A stretch of DNA of 64,000 bases from Aplectana chamaeleonis (taxonomy: Eukaryota > Nematoda > Chromadorea > Rhabditida > Cosmocercidae), in assembly GCA_029168955.1 (NCBI GenBank), contig JAPDOI010000174.1, positions 372,001 to 436,000 on the forward strand, given 5' to 3'. How positions within the stretch are numbered: position 1 is the first letter of the stretch; each line of letters opens with the position of its first letter. Positions 33,301-44,682 of this stretch are shown here, one piece after another. A model generated the notes under the pieces. That model was not told the origin of the DNA. It ran no database searches and saw only the letters and a program-made list of their open reading frames with translations. The position numbers were made by a program, and so were the translations under genes.

Positions 33301-33656
33301 ATTGAGCTACCAACTTCAAATTTTGTCAGGAGCTAACGGCAATCATAACAAACTTTCTGGCCAAAAATCAGCTTTCTAGCTCAACGATAAGTGTTCCAAC
33401 AAGATCATGTACGCCAACTGAAAAAAAAGGAGATGAACCCTTTTTTCGACCAAAATCACGTGGTTTTGACAATTTTTCTCGAATCTCAGGTAACCATTCC
33501 AGACCATTTTTTGAACAGTTATTCAACTTTCTAAAGTATATCAAATGCAAAGAGAACGGACTTCCTACGTTCACTCTGGACCCTGATACTGAGATCAGGG
33601 GGTTGCGCGATGGCGAATCAAAGCCAAATCTGGTGAGCGCTTCGCGCTCACCACAA
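30384..33656 (+). mobile_element. Satellite composite element, left arm of large inverted repeat
   Basis: FB module 30,384-31,019, C-type units 31,100-31,280, A array to 33,085, tail and hairpin (33,632-33,652), ACAA end. It is followed by element M interior beginning TAACAGAACATG. With the reverse copy at 34,138-37,292 it forms a large inverted repeat. Confidence 0.75.
31100..33085 (+). repeat. Family C/A 42-bp array (A3)
   Basis: Four to five C-type units then about 43 A-type units. Segments repeat at higher order: 32,180-32,460 and 32,600-32,880 are almost identical. Contains a stretch nearly identical to 1-935. Confidence 0.96.
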
Positions 33657-34137
33657 TAACAGAACATGAGCATGAAGGACAGCAAAAAATGAGTAAGAAT
33701 AAGGATCACTGAATGCAGGATAATGGCGGAATGATGCTGATGAATATAGCAAGGCAGGATCCGCCGATAAGTCAATACAAGATCAGCTGCGGGCAAGAAA
33801 TCGTCGACGTTCAGGTGCGCATGTGCATTTCGAAATTCGCGCCCACCACTGATGTGGCGCGGAATTTGAAATCGCCTTTTCGAAGTAGGGCGATTTTCGC
33901 CGAGTCCAAAAATCAACAACCTTGCTGCCAAAGCGATCTCGTGGCGAACTGGGGCGAAAACTTCACCGGTTTCGCCTCGCTCCTCGCTTAAACTTCACCA
34001 ACTCGCCAACACGAAAAGGCGATTAGCTAAATTACGCGAAATCGGTAAAGTTTTCGCCATGATGATAAGATGGGCGTTTTAGGCCGCGCCCACCGAAGCA
34101 ATTCGCCATCTATTGTCAGAGTAGTAAGAAAGTCTTA
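33657..34137. mobile_element. Element M, left-arm-less copy interrupted by a composite
   Basis: Matches 1,630-2,103 closely. The left arm is replaced by the hairpin end of the preceding composite. The right arm is broken at GTCTTA|TTTTCAAC by the reverse composite and continues at 37,293. Confidence 0.85.
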
Positions 34138-34725
34138 TTGTGGTGAGCGCGAAGCGCTCACCAGATTTGGCTTTGATTCGCCATCGCGCAACCCCCTGAT
34201 CTCAGCATCAGGGTCCAGAGTAAACTTAGGAAGACCGTTCTTTTTGCATTCTATAATACTTCAGAAAGCTGAAGAACTGTTCAAAAAATGGTCCGGAATG
34301 GTTACCTGAGATTCGAGAAAATGTGTCAAAACCACGTCATTTTGGTCGAAAAAATGTTCATCTCCTTTTCTTTTTTCAGTTGGCGTTCACGATCTTGTTG
34401 GAACACTTATCGTTGAGCTAGAGAGCTCATTTTTGGCCAGGGAGCTGGTTTTGTTTGCACCTAGCTCCTGACAAAATTTGAAGTTGGTAGCTCAATTTTT
34501 GCGGGACCTCAAAATTGAGGGTCAAGTGAGACAAAAACACGTAAACATGTTATTAAAAACCAACCGACGTTTGCTTATTCGTAAAAATGAACTAGTGAAA
34601 TAAACACCGTTACTGATAGGCTTTCGCTCAGGATTTGACGGGGCAACGCTTCAATCAATACGGCAGGATCTCGGAAGTACTTTTTGGAACGCCGCACGGT
34701 GTGACTCAGAAGTGCGCCACAGAAC

Positions 34726-36560
34726 GCCGTAGATAGTGTGCGGGACCCCAGCAGGAGTGCGAAAGACGCCGTAGAAAATGTGGGACCTAGACGGGTGTGC
34801 GCAGAACGCCGTAGAAAGTGTGCGGGACCCGAGTGGGAGTGCGCCGGACGCCGTAGAAAGTGTGCGGGACCCAAATGGGTGTGCGCAGAACGCCCTAGAA
34901 AGTGTGTGGGACCCAAATGGGTGTGCGCCGGACGCCGTAGAAAGTGTGCGGGACCCAAACGGGTATGCGCAGAACGCCGTAGGAAGTGTGCGGGACCCAA
35001 GTGGGAGTGCGCCGGATGCCGTAGAAAGTGTGCAAGACCCAAATGGGTGTGCGCAGAACGCCCTAGAAAGTGTGTGGGACCCAAATGAGAGTGGGCCGGA
35101 CGCCGTAGAAAGTGTGCGGGACCCAAATGGGTGTGCGCGGAACGCCCTAGAAAGTGTGTGGAACCCAAATGAGAGTGCGCCGGACGCCGTACAAAGTGTG
35201 CGGGACCCAAATGAGAGTGCGCCGGACGCCGTAGAAAGTGTGCGGAACCCACGTGGGATTGCGCCGGACGCCGTATAAAGTGTGCGGGACCCAAATGGGT
35301 GTGCACAGAACGCCGTAGTAAGTGTGTGGGACCCAAATGAGAGAGCGTCGGACGCGGTAGAAAGTGTGCGGGACCCATGTGGGAGTGCGCCGGACGCCGT
35401 AGAAAGTGTGCGGGACTCAAGTGGGAGCGCGCCGGACGCCGTAGAAAGTGTGCGGGACCCAAATGAGAGTGCGCCACACGTCGTAGAAAGCGTGCGGGAC
35501 CCAAGTGGGAGTGCGCCGGACGCCGTAGAAAGCGTGCGGGACCCAAATGGGCGTGCGCAGAACGCCGTAGAAAGTGTGCGGGACCCAAATTAGAGTGCGG
35601 CGGACGCCGTAGAAAGTGCGCGGTGACAAAGTGAAAGTGCGCAAGACGCCGTAGAAAGTGTGCGGGACCCAAATGAGAGTGCGCCACACGCCGTAGAAAG
35701 CGTGCGGGACCTAAGTGGGAGTGCGCCGGACGCCGTAGAAAGCGTGTGGGACCCAAATGGGCGTGCGCAGAACGCCGTAGAAAGTGTGCGGGACCCAAAT
35801 GAGAGTGCGCCGGACGCCGTAGAAAGTGTGCGGTGACAAAGTGAAAGTGCGCAAGACGCCGTAGAGGGTGACGGGACCCAAATAGAAGCACGCCCATGCT
35901 GATCATTTTTTCCGCAGGGCTACCGTAACCATTCTTGAGCAAAACATGATAACGAACGATAACACACGCTCATAACATGCGGGGTATAGAAGGGCAGAGG
36001 AGCGGTATGCATTCATTCACACACCGTTCTCTAGAAGCCGCCGGGAAGTGGCTGAGGAGGCCGAAATTGTGCAAACACGTTTTTTGGCTATTACGATGTG
36101 CTCATTTCCAAGCTGTCACTCAGAAAATTTTTGGAAGGAGGGTTAGGGTAGCCCTGCGGAAAAATGATCGGCATGAGCGTGCTTGTGACCCAAATGGGTG
36201 TACGCAGAACGCCGTAGAAAGTGTGTGGGACCCAAATGAGAGTGCGTTGGACACCGTAGAAAGTGCCGGACTCAAATGGGTGTGCGCAGAACGCCATAGA
36301 AAGTGTGCAGGACATCAGTGGGAGCGTGCAGGACTATAGTGCGAGTGTGCAGCACCTCAGAGAAAGTGTGTACGACATCAGTGGAAGGGTGCAGGACATT
36401 AGTGGGAGTGTGCAGCATCTCATAGAAAGTGTGTAGGACATCAGTGAAAGGGTGCAGGACATCAGAGGGAGTGTGCAGGACATCACTGGGCGTGTGCAGG
36501 ACGTCAAAGAAGGTGTGCAGGCCATCAGTTGGAGTGCGCAGGACGTCACAGAAAGGGGGG
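34726..36560 (-). repeat. Family A then C 42-bp array (A4), reverse
   Basis: About 27 A-type units in reverse orientation (GTAGAAAGTGTGCGGGACCC), a nested MITE, then three more A units and six C-type units (GTGCAGGACATCAGTGGG). GGTGACAAAGTGAAAGTGCG variants at 35,620 and 35,830 mark an internal higher-order repeat of about 210 bp. Confidence 0.94.
35885..36185. mobile_element. MITE nested in A array (copy 1)
   Basis: Inverted ends AAGCACGCCCATGC...GCATGAGCGTGCTT with GATCATTTTTTCCGCAGGGC. It occupies the same array position as 42,435-42,738 in opposite orientation, so it was in the composite before the copies separated. Confidence 0.8.
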
Positions 36561-37292
36561 GGCAGCACATCAGTGGGTTTACTTTCATCTAACACCACCA
36601 TAAATCATGTTAGAAAGGAAACCTTTAGGAAAAATAAATGAAATTCCTGAAAGTTTAGGTTCCTGGCATAAGTAAAGATTTGGCATGGCCATAGAAATAT
36701 ACTCAGTTAAAAAGGGAAAATAAAGAAAAATGAAAAAAGGTTTTGAAATATTCCTGAGAACGATTTGGCGTAGAATAATTTGTTTTTCGGGAAATGAAGT
36801 GAAATAGTTGAAAGTATGATTTGGCTGTCGAGTTTGAACCAACTATTGGCAAGAGTTGTGCAAAATGAGAGATCGCATTGTATGAGCTTATCCGTAGAAC
36901 ATATCAAAGCAAAATCACGCGCGATATGGAACAAACAGTTGATTTTACTTCACTTAATACGTGAAGACCGCGGCATTCCAGCTCCCGAAGGTGCTTTTAC
37001 TGCTTGCCTTATCACGCGTGATTCTGCTTCGATATGTTCTACGGATAAGCTCATTCAATGCGATCTCTCGTTTTGCACAACTCTTGTCAATAGTTGGTTC
37101 AAACTCGACTGCCAAATCATACTTTCAACTATTTCACTTCATTTCCCGAAAAACAAATTATTCTACGCCAAATCGTTCTCAGGAATATTTCAAAACCTTT
37201 TTTCATTTTTCTTTATTTTCCCTTTTTAACTGAGTATATTTCTATGGCCATGCCAAATCTTTACTTTTACCAGTAACCTAAACTTTCAGGAA

Positions 37293-37964
37293 TTTTCAAC
37301 TGATGAACACTTGAAAAGGTGATATGTTCCAGTGACGGCCATGTTGGAGCGGATATGGTCGGAAAAATCTGCCCTGTTGGTGTAGTGGAACCCAAGATAC
37401 AATTCTGTAAAAAAGGGGTCTCCCAAGCAAAAGTGGTTTGGTTCGCGTTACAAACGTTTCAACAAAAAGGGAACAATAGGAAAGTGGAATGAGGAGAGTG
37501 TACAAAAATGAACAATATCCTCTAAAAACTCTTTTCTTTGTCGAAACTTTTGAACAGCGGAAACAAACCGTTGCGGTTCTGTATGAGGAAGCGATATATA
37601 GAGTTCGCACAATAATTTTAGTCTGATGAATGGACGGGGCTGCGACGGTAGATCACTCCGAGCGAATCGAAACCTCATTCTCCAGTGAGGTCGCCAACCC
37701 CGCACGGCCAGCCGCCAGGTCCATGCGTCAGACTAAAACGAAAACGGAAACCATACATATTTTATCGCCACTCACATAATCAAAGTCCTTTATGGAGCCA
37801 AAAGCGCTTCCTCATAGAGAACCGCAACGGTTTGTTACCGCTGTTTAGAAGTTTCGACAAAGAAAAGAGTTTTTAGAGGATATCGTTCATTATACCTTCA
37901 TGTTTTTCATACGTATCGAATGGGTCGGCCACGGTGATTTTCTCAACCAACTCTGACACGGGTC
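37293..37964. mobile_element. M right arm remainder, element N and small MITE (locus 2)
   Basis: Collinear with 2,104-2,775: M arm to about 37,371, element N from about 37,408, small MITE 37,616-37,738. Differences are few. Confidence 0.85.
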
Positions 37965-37967
37965 TTA

Positions 37968-38604
37968 GGCCCCGGTCATAGTTGGTGCTATTTGCATCTG
38001 CATCCCCCCGCACCCCCCAACACCCCCCCGCACCCCCCAACACCCCCAAACGCCACCCCGGTCGATACGTATGTTTAAAATGATGGAGTGAGGTTGAGAA
38101 AATCACCCGATGCATCCAACTAGATATGACGATGATTACGTGGCCAACAGGATTGCACCTGTTCAGAGAAATAGTGAAGGCGAGTATGGTGAAGTCACGG
38201 AGGTAGCAGTAAGGTTAGCTTTCTAGTGATACGCAATGTTTTATCTTCGACCCGCCCACCCGGTGATTTTCTCATCCACGTATTGCATGGATATCGACCG
38301 CGTCGGATACATTGAGTGATTTTCTCAACCTCACTCCATCATTTTAAACATACGTATCGACCGGGGGGGTGCGGGGGGGTGTTGGGGGGTGCGGGGGGAG
38401 CGGGGGGGATACACCGAGTGATTTTCTCAGCTTCACCTCACCATGTTGTTAATACGTATCGACCGGGTGGGTGTTGGGGGGTGTTGGGGGGTGTGGGGGG
38501 TGCGGGGGGGGATACACCGAGTGATTTTTGCATCCCATTTCCAATGCATTCTGTGTGTATCGACCGGGCTGGAGGCGTCGGCTCATCCAACTATGACCGG
38601 GGCC
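37968..38604. mobile_element. G-rich Harbinger-like MITE with TTA duplication
   Basis: Ends GGCCCCGGTCATAGTTGG and complement CCAACTATGACCGGGGCC. TTA at 37,965-37,967 and 38,605-38,607; locus 1 has the empty site GGGTCTTAAGCCCC at 2,771-2,784. The interior has four blocks of C- or G-runs (GGGGGG-TGC / TGTT), each next to a repeated ATACGTATCGACCGGG and GATTTTCTCA segment. No gene. Confidence 0.85.
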
Positions 38605-38607
38605 TTA

Positions 38608-38758
38608 AGCCCCTTTCATAGTTTGCCGACCGACGTCGGACGACTCGTTAACAAACTTGATAAGTCAAGATAGATAAGATGGATAGGATAGGGTAGATAG
38701 ATTTTGCACATTCGATAATGAGTCGTCCGACGTCGGTCGGGCAAGTGTGAAAGGGGCA
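38608..38758. mobile_element. Harbinger-like MITE flanked by TTA (copy 2)
   Basis: Same element as 2,779-2,929 in the duplicated locus. Confidence 0.75.
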
Positions 38759-38761
38759 TTA

Positions 38762-39453
38762 GGCCCCGGTGATAGTTGGTCGCTCAGACGTAGCCAGCCC
38801 GGTCGACAATCATGAAAGCCTGCTGGCCTACAGCCGGATGCAGAATCTGCCCGCAGTTCTTCGCTTGCGAATGAAACTACATAACTCAAAACCTGCACAG
38901 TCAGAAACTACCTTCCATTCCATTTGGACACTTTCACATTAGTGGAACGAAGCAGTTTTCCATACTCATTATTTCGTTTCCTCCGCCCCATTCCTTCACA
39001 GAACAGCCGCTTCGATTCCATGAATTTGATATGAAAAAGCTCTGCCAAGCTGCGAATGGAGATAATTCTAGCAATTTGTTTTCGAATTCAGATGCTGATA
39101 AGCAAGTACCATTTATTGCAGAAAAAACCAGTAGGCTGGTGAAGAAGAATGAGGAAACACTCAAAATGGGGTTGTGTGAATAGCCTAAGCGTGTTACGAA
39201 ACTGAAAAGCAGCCTGGCGACATGACCTACATAGCATCTCAAGCTTTCTGCACGCTATGCTTGTCATCAGCACACTTTTAAAAAAGTTTTGCAAGGTGTT
39301 CTCGGACTCCTTCGCAAATTCCGATGCATCCAGCACACTATCTCAGACGACTAGCGCAAAGCTCAAAACCCTTGCTCATTCTTTTGGGTAACCTGCACAA
39401 TTTTCCGGATGACCAGCAACGGGCCCCGAGCACCTGCCCACTCTCCGGGTTTC
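38762..39453. other. Unique segment of duplicated locus (copy 2)
   Basis: Collinear with 2,933-3,622, with scattered substitutions such as GTGGAACG for GTGAAACG. No gene recognised. Confidence 0.7.
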
Positions 39454-39621
39454 CACGACGTCCCGATGACGTCGGCAGAAGCTCGAAGCACTTTTCACGA
39501 CGTCCTGATAACGTCATCAGAATCCCGAAGCACTTTTCACGACGTCCTGATGACGTCATCAGAAGCTCGAAGCACTTTTCACGACGTCCCGATGACGTCA
39601 TCAGAAGCCCGAAGCACTTTT
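39454..39621 (+). repeat. Family B array, four-unit block (locus 2)
   Basis: Matches 3,623-3,791. The third unit here has the GATGACGTCATCAGAAGCTC form. Confidence 0.95.
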
Positions 39622-39817
39622 GGGACTATCATAGACGGGGGGCACCCACGATTCGCTCATGAAAATGAAAGGAAATCCTGATAAAAGATGTTCGATGCTG
39701 CTATCAATCATTGTTGTTTATGGAGTTCTGTAGAAATACTTCAGTTGATAGCGATCGGTCGTTCATTCCATTTCTGACTTGAATCTTGAGTGCCCCCCCC
39801 CCGTCTAGGATAGTCCT
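39622..39817. repeat. B-array spacer, locus 2 (196 bp)
   Basis: Copy of the punctuating spacer with a 10-C tract and a few private substitutions (TTCGATG, CTTCAGTTG). Confidence 0.93.
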
Positions 39818-41240
39818 GCACTTTTCAAGACGTCCCGATGGCGTCATCAAAAGCCCGAAGCACTTTTCACGATATCCCGATGACGTCATCAGGAGACCGA
39901 AGCACTTCTGACGACGTCCTGATGACGTCATCAGGAGCCCGAAGCACTTTTCACAACGTCCTGATGACATCATCAGAAGCCCGAAGCATTTTTCACGACG
40001 TCCCGATGACGTCATCAGGAGCCCGAAGCACTTCTGACGACGTCCTGATGACGTCATCAGAAGCCCGAAGCACTTCTGACGACGTCCTGATGACATCATC
40101 AGTAGCCCGAAGCACTTTTCACGACGTCCCGATGACGTCATCAGAAGCCCGAAGCACTTCTGACGACGTCCTGATGACATCATCAGAAGCCCGAAGCACT
40201 TTTCACGACGTCCCGATGACGTCATCAGGAGGCCGAAGCACTTTTCACGATATCCCGATGACGTCATCAAGAGCTCGAAGCACTTCTGACGACGTCCTGA
40301 TGACGTTATCAGGAGCCCGAAGCACTTTTCACGACGTCCCGATGACGTCATCAGAAGCCCGAACCATTTTTCACGACGTCCCGATGACGTCATCAGGAGC
40401 CCGAAGCACTTCTGACGACGTCCTGATGACGTCATCAGAAGCCCGAAGCACTTTTCACGACGTCCCGATGACGTCATCAGGAGCCCGAAGCACTTTTCAC
40501 GACGTCCCGATGACGTCATCAGAAGCCCGAAGCACTTCTGACGACGTCCAGATGACGTCATCAGAAGCCCGAAGCACTTTTCACGACGTCCTGATGGCGT
40601 CATCAGGAGCTCGAAGCACTTCTGACGACGTCCTGATGACATCATCAGAAGCCCGAAGCACTTTTCGCGACGTCCTGATGACGTCATCAGGAGCTCGAAG
40701 CACTTCTGACGACGTCCTGATGACATCATCAGAAGCCCGAAGCACTTTTCACGACGTCCCGTTGACGTCATCAGAAGCTCGAAGCACTTCTGACGACGTC
40801 CTGATGACGTCATAAGGAGCCCGAAGCACTTTTCACGACGTCCTGATGACGTCATCAGGAGCCCGAAGCACTTTTCACGACGTCCCGATGACGTCATCAG
40901 GAGCCCGAAGCACTTTTCACGGCGTCCCGATGACGTCATCAGGAGCCCGAAGCACTTTTCACGACGTCCCGATGACGTCATCAGAAGCCCGAAGCACTTT
41001 TCACGACGTCCCGATGACGTTAACAGGAGCCCGAAGCACTTTTCACGACGTCCCGATGACGTCATCAGGAGCCCGAAGCACTTTTCACGACGTCCTGATG
41101 ACGTCATCAGGAGCCCGAAGCACTTTTCACGACGTCCCGATGACGTCATCAGGAGCCCGAAGCACTTTTCACGACGTCCTGATGACGTCATCAGGAGCCC
41201 GAAGCACTTTTCACGACGTCCCGATGATGCCATCAGAATC
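39818..41240 (+). repeat. Family B 42-bp array (locus 2)
   Basis: About 34 monomers in a single block. The left part follows the order of block 5 of locus 1; the right part is a run of AGGAGCCC-type units. It ends in GATGATGCCATCAGAATCCCC as in locus 1. Confidence 0.95.
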
Positions 41241-41550
41241 CCCACTCACCTACAAATCGGTTAATTACCAGCCTACGTACCTCCTACCAAATTACCTGTC
41301 TGCCAAGTTGATTGCCTGAGACCATTGGCAGTGGCTATTAGCAGTGAGGACTGAAAAGCGTGACGGCCTACGGCCCACGGCCCACGGCCTACGGCCTACG
41401 GCGCACACCATGAAATTTTCTTAAGCTTTCGGGCTCACAACTTTGTTATTTGTGAACCGATTTTGTTGAAATTCGAACAGCAGTTGTATTCTGGACCCCT
41501 TCGCTTATATCCAGAACGAAATCTTCAGAAATTTTGTTTTAAAGATTTTA
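41241..41550. other. Junction segment between B array and composite (locus 2)
   Basis: Collinear with 22,471-22,778. Confidence 0.7.
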
Positions 41551-42317
41551 TTCCTGAAAGTTTAGGTTCCTGGCAAAAGTAAAGATTTGGCATGGCCGTT
41601 TTTTCGAAATTTTAGAAATATACTCAGTTAAAAGGGGAAGGTGAAGAAAAATGGGAAAAGTTTTGAAATATTCCTGAGAACGATTTGGCGTAGAATAATT
41701 TGATTTTTAGGAAATGTAATGAAATATTTGAAAGTATGATTTGGCAGTCGAGTTTGAACCAACTATTTACAAGAGTTGTGCAAAACGAGAGGTCGCATTG
41801 TATGAGCTTATCCGTAGAACATATCAAAGCAAAATCACGCGTGATATGGAACAAACACTTGATTTTACTTCGCTTAATACGTGAAGATCGCGGCATTCCA
41901 GCTCACAAACGAGCTTTTACTGCTTGCCTTTTCACGCGTGATTTTGCTTTGATATGTTCTACGGATAAGCTCATACAATGCGATCTCTCGTTTCGCACAA
42001 CAATTGTAAATAGTTGGTTCAAACTCGACTGCCAAATCATACTTTCAACTATTTCATTGCATTTCCTAAAAATCAAATTATTCTACGCCAAATCGTTCTC
42101 AGGAATATTTGAAAACTTTTTCCATTTTTCTTCACCTTCCCCTTTTAACTGAGTATATTTCTAAAATTTCGAAAAAACGGCCATGCCAAATCTTTACTTT
42201 TGCCAGGAACCTAAACTTTCAGGAATTTCATTTATTTTTCCTGAAGGTTTCCTTTCTAACATGGTTTATGCCTGGTGGTATTAATTCAAAGCAAACCCAC
42301 TGATGCCCCGCCCCCCC

Positions 42318-44040
42318 TTCTATGACGTCCTGCACGCTCGCACTGATGTCCTGCACACTTTCTACGGCGTTCTGCGCACACCCATTTGGGTCCCACACAC
42401 TTTCTACGGCGTTCTGCGCACACCCATTTGGGTCACAAGCACGCTCATGCCGATCATTTTTTCCGCAGGGCTACCGTAACCCTCCTTCGAAAATTTTCCA
42501 AGTGTCAGCCTGGATATGAGCACATCGTAATAGCCAACAATCATGTTTGCACAATTTCGACCTCCTCAGCCACTTCCCAGTGGCTTCTCGAAGAGAGCGG
42601 TGTGTGAATGACTGCATACCGCTCCTCTCCCCTTTTATATCCCGCATGTTATGAGCGTGTGTTATCGTTCGTTATCATGTTTTGTTCAAGAATGGTTACG
42701 GTAGCCTGCGGAAAAAATGATCGGCATGGGCGTGCTTGTATTTGGATCCCGCAAATTTTCTACGGCGTCTTGCTCACTTCCACTTGGTCACCTCACAGTT
42801 TTAATGGCGTCCGGCGCACTCTTATTTGGGTCCCACACATTTTCTACGGCGTCCGACGCACTCTCATTTGGGTCCCACACACTTTTTACGGCGTCCGACG
42901 CACTCTCATTTGGGTCCCCCACACTTTCTACGGCGTCCGACGCACTGTTATTTGGGTCCCACACATTTTCTACGGCGTCCGACGCACCTCATTTGGGTCC
43001 CACACATTTTCTACGGCGTCCGACGCACCCTCATTTGGGTCCCACACACTTTTTACGGCGTCCGACGCACTCTCATTTGGGTTCCACTTACTTTCTACGG
43101 CGTCCGACGCACTGTTATTTGGGTCCCACACATTTTCTACGGCGTCCGACGCACTCTCATTTGGGTCCCACACACCTTCTACGGCGTCCGACGCACCCTC
43201 ATTTGGGTCCCACACACTTTTTACGGCGTCCGACGCACTCTCATTTGGGTTCCACTTACTTTCTACGGCGTCCGACGCACTGTTATTTGGGTCCCACACA
43301 TTTTCTACGGCGTCCGACGCACCTCATTTGGGTCCCACACATTTTCTACGGCGTCCGACGCACCCTCATTTGGGTCCCACACACTTTTTACGGCGTCCGA
43401 CGCACTCTCATTTGGGTTCCACTTACTTTCTACGGCGTCCGACGCACTGTTATTTGGGTCCCACACTTTTTCTACGGCGTCCGACGCACTCTCATTTGGG
43501 TCCTACACACCTTCTACGGCGCCCGACGCACTCTTATTTGGGTCCCACACATTTTCTATGGCGTCCGACGCACTCTCATTTGGGCCCCCCACACTTTCTA
43601 CGGCGTCCGGCGCACTCTCATTTGGGTCCCACTTACTTTCTACGGCGTCCGACGCACTGTTATTCGGGTACCACACGTTTTCTACGGCATCCTACGCACC
43701 CTCATTCGGGTCCCACACACTTTCTACGGCGTCCGACGCTTTGTTATTTGGGTCCCACACATTTTCTACGGCGTCCGACGCACTGTTATTTGGGTCCCAC
43801 ACATTTTCTACGGCGTCCGACGCACTGTTATTTGGGTCCCACACATTTTCTACGGCGTCCGACGCACTGTTATTTGGGTCCCACACACTTTCTACGGCGT
43901 CCTACGCACTCTCATTTGGGTCCCACACACTTTCTACGGCGTTCTGCGCACTCCTACTGGGGTCCCGCACACTTTCTACAGCGTCTTGCGCACCCCTACT
44001 GGGGTTCCGCACACTATCTAAGGCGTTCTGTGGATTTCTT
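42318..44040 (+). repeat. Family C/A 42-bp array (A5)
   Basis: Two C units, two A units, nested MITE, then about 31 A units. A 168-bp four-unit segment is repeated (about 43,020-43,190, 43,190-43,340, 43,340-43,500), and a GCACTGTTATTTGGG unit is tandemly repeated at 43,740-43,890. Confidence 0.95.
42435..42738. mobile_element. MITE nested in A array (copy 2)
   Basis: Ends CAAGCACGCTCATGCCGATC and the complement of CAAGCACGCCCATGCCGATC. Orthologous by position to 35,885-36,185. Includes CCTTTTATATCCCG, which could by chance resemble a TATA box. Confidence 0.8.
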
Positions 44041-44654
44041 CTGATTCACACCGTGCGGCGTTCTAGAAAATACATCCGAGATCCCGCCGTATTGATTGAA
44101 GCGTTCAATCCTAAACAAATGCCTATCAGTGACGGTGTTTATTTCATTAGTTCATTTTTACGAATGAGTAAACGTCGGATGGTTTATAATGACATGTTTA
44201 CGTGTTTTTGTCTTACTTGACTCTCAATTTTGAGGTCCCGCAAAAATTGAGCTACCAACTTCAAATTTTGTCAGGAGCTAGCGGCAATCATAACAAACTT
44301 TCTGGCCAAAAATGAGCTTTCTAGCTCAACGATAAGTGTTCCAACAAGATCATGTACGCCAACTGAAAAAAAGGAGATGAACCCTTTTTTCGACCAAAAT
44401 CACGTGGTTTTGACAATGTTTCTCGAATCTCAGGTAACCATTCCAGACCATTTTTTGAACAGTTATTCAACTTTCTAAAGTATATTAAATGCAAGAAGAA
44501 TGGACTTCCTACGTTCACTCTGGACCCTGATACTGAGATCAGGGGGTTGCGCTATGGCGAATCAAAGCCAAATCTGGTGAGCGCTTCGCGCTCACCACAA
44601 TAAACTATTTTATAAAACTCTAGGTGATCACAAGGCCTAGGCAAAACCAAACCT

Positions 44655-44677
44655 CTCCAGCCGCTTCGCGGCTGGAG
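44655..44677. repeat. Second TTC-loop hairpin
   Basis: Perfect 10-bp stem CTCCAGCCGC around loop TTC, 58 bp beyond the composite hairpin and sharing its CGC-TTC-GCG core. Confidence 0.7.
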
Positions 44678-44682
44678 CGATA

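Larger units (their letters stand above)
34138..37292 (-). mobile_element. Satellite composite element, reverse insertion into M
   Basis: Hairpin 34,142-34,162, tail to 34,725, A array, C-type units to 36,560, FB 36,644-37,292. The intact sequence at 2,098-2,115 (AAGTCTTATTTTCAACTG) is the empty site; insertion falls between A and T. Length 3,155 bp, including a nested 301-bp MITE. Confidence 0.8.
41551..44600 (+). mobile_element. Satellite composite element, copy in locus 2
   Basis: FB 41,551-42,225, C/A array 42,318-44,040 with a nested MITE, tail, hairpin 44,576-44,596, ACAA end. Collinear with 22,779-25,264; the A array is of the same GACGCACT subtype but differs in unit order and has the extra MITE. 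Confidence 0.75.

Noticed and set aside
34137..37296. 3-bp ATT target duplication for the composite
   Set aside because: Possible at this site, but the other copies have GAT/TAT on the left versus AAT on the right. A zero-duplication A|T insertion fits all four.
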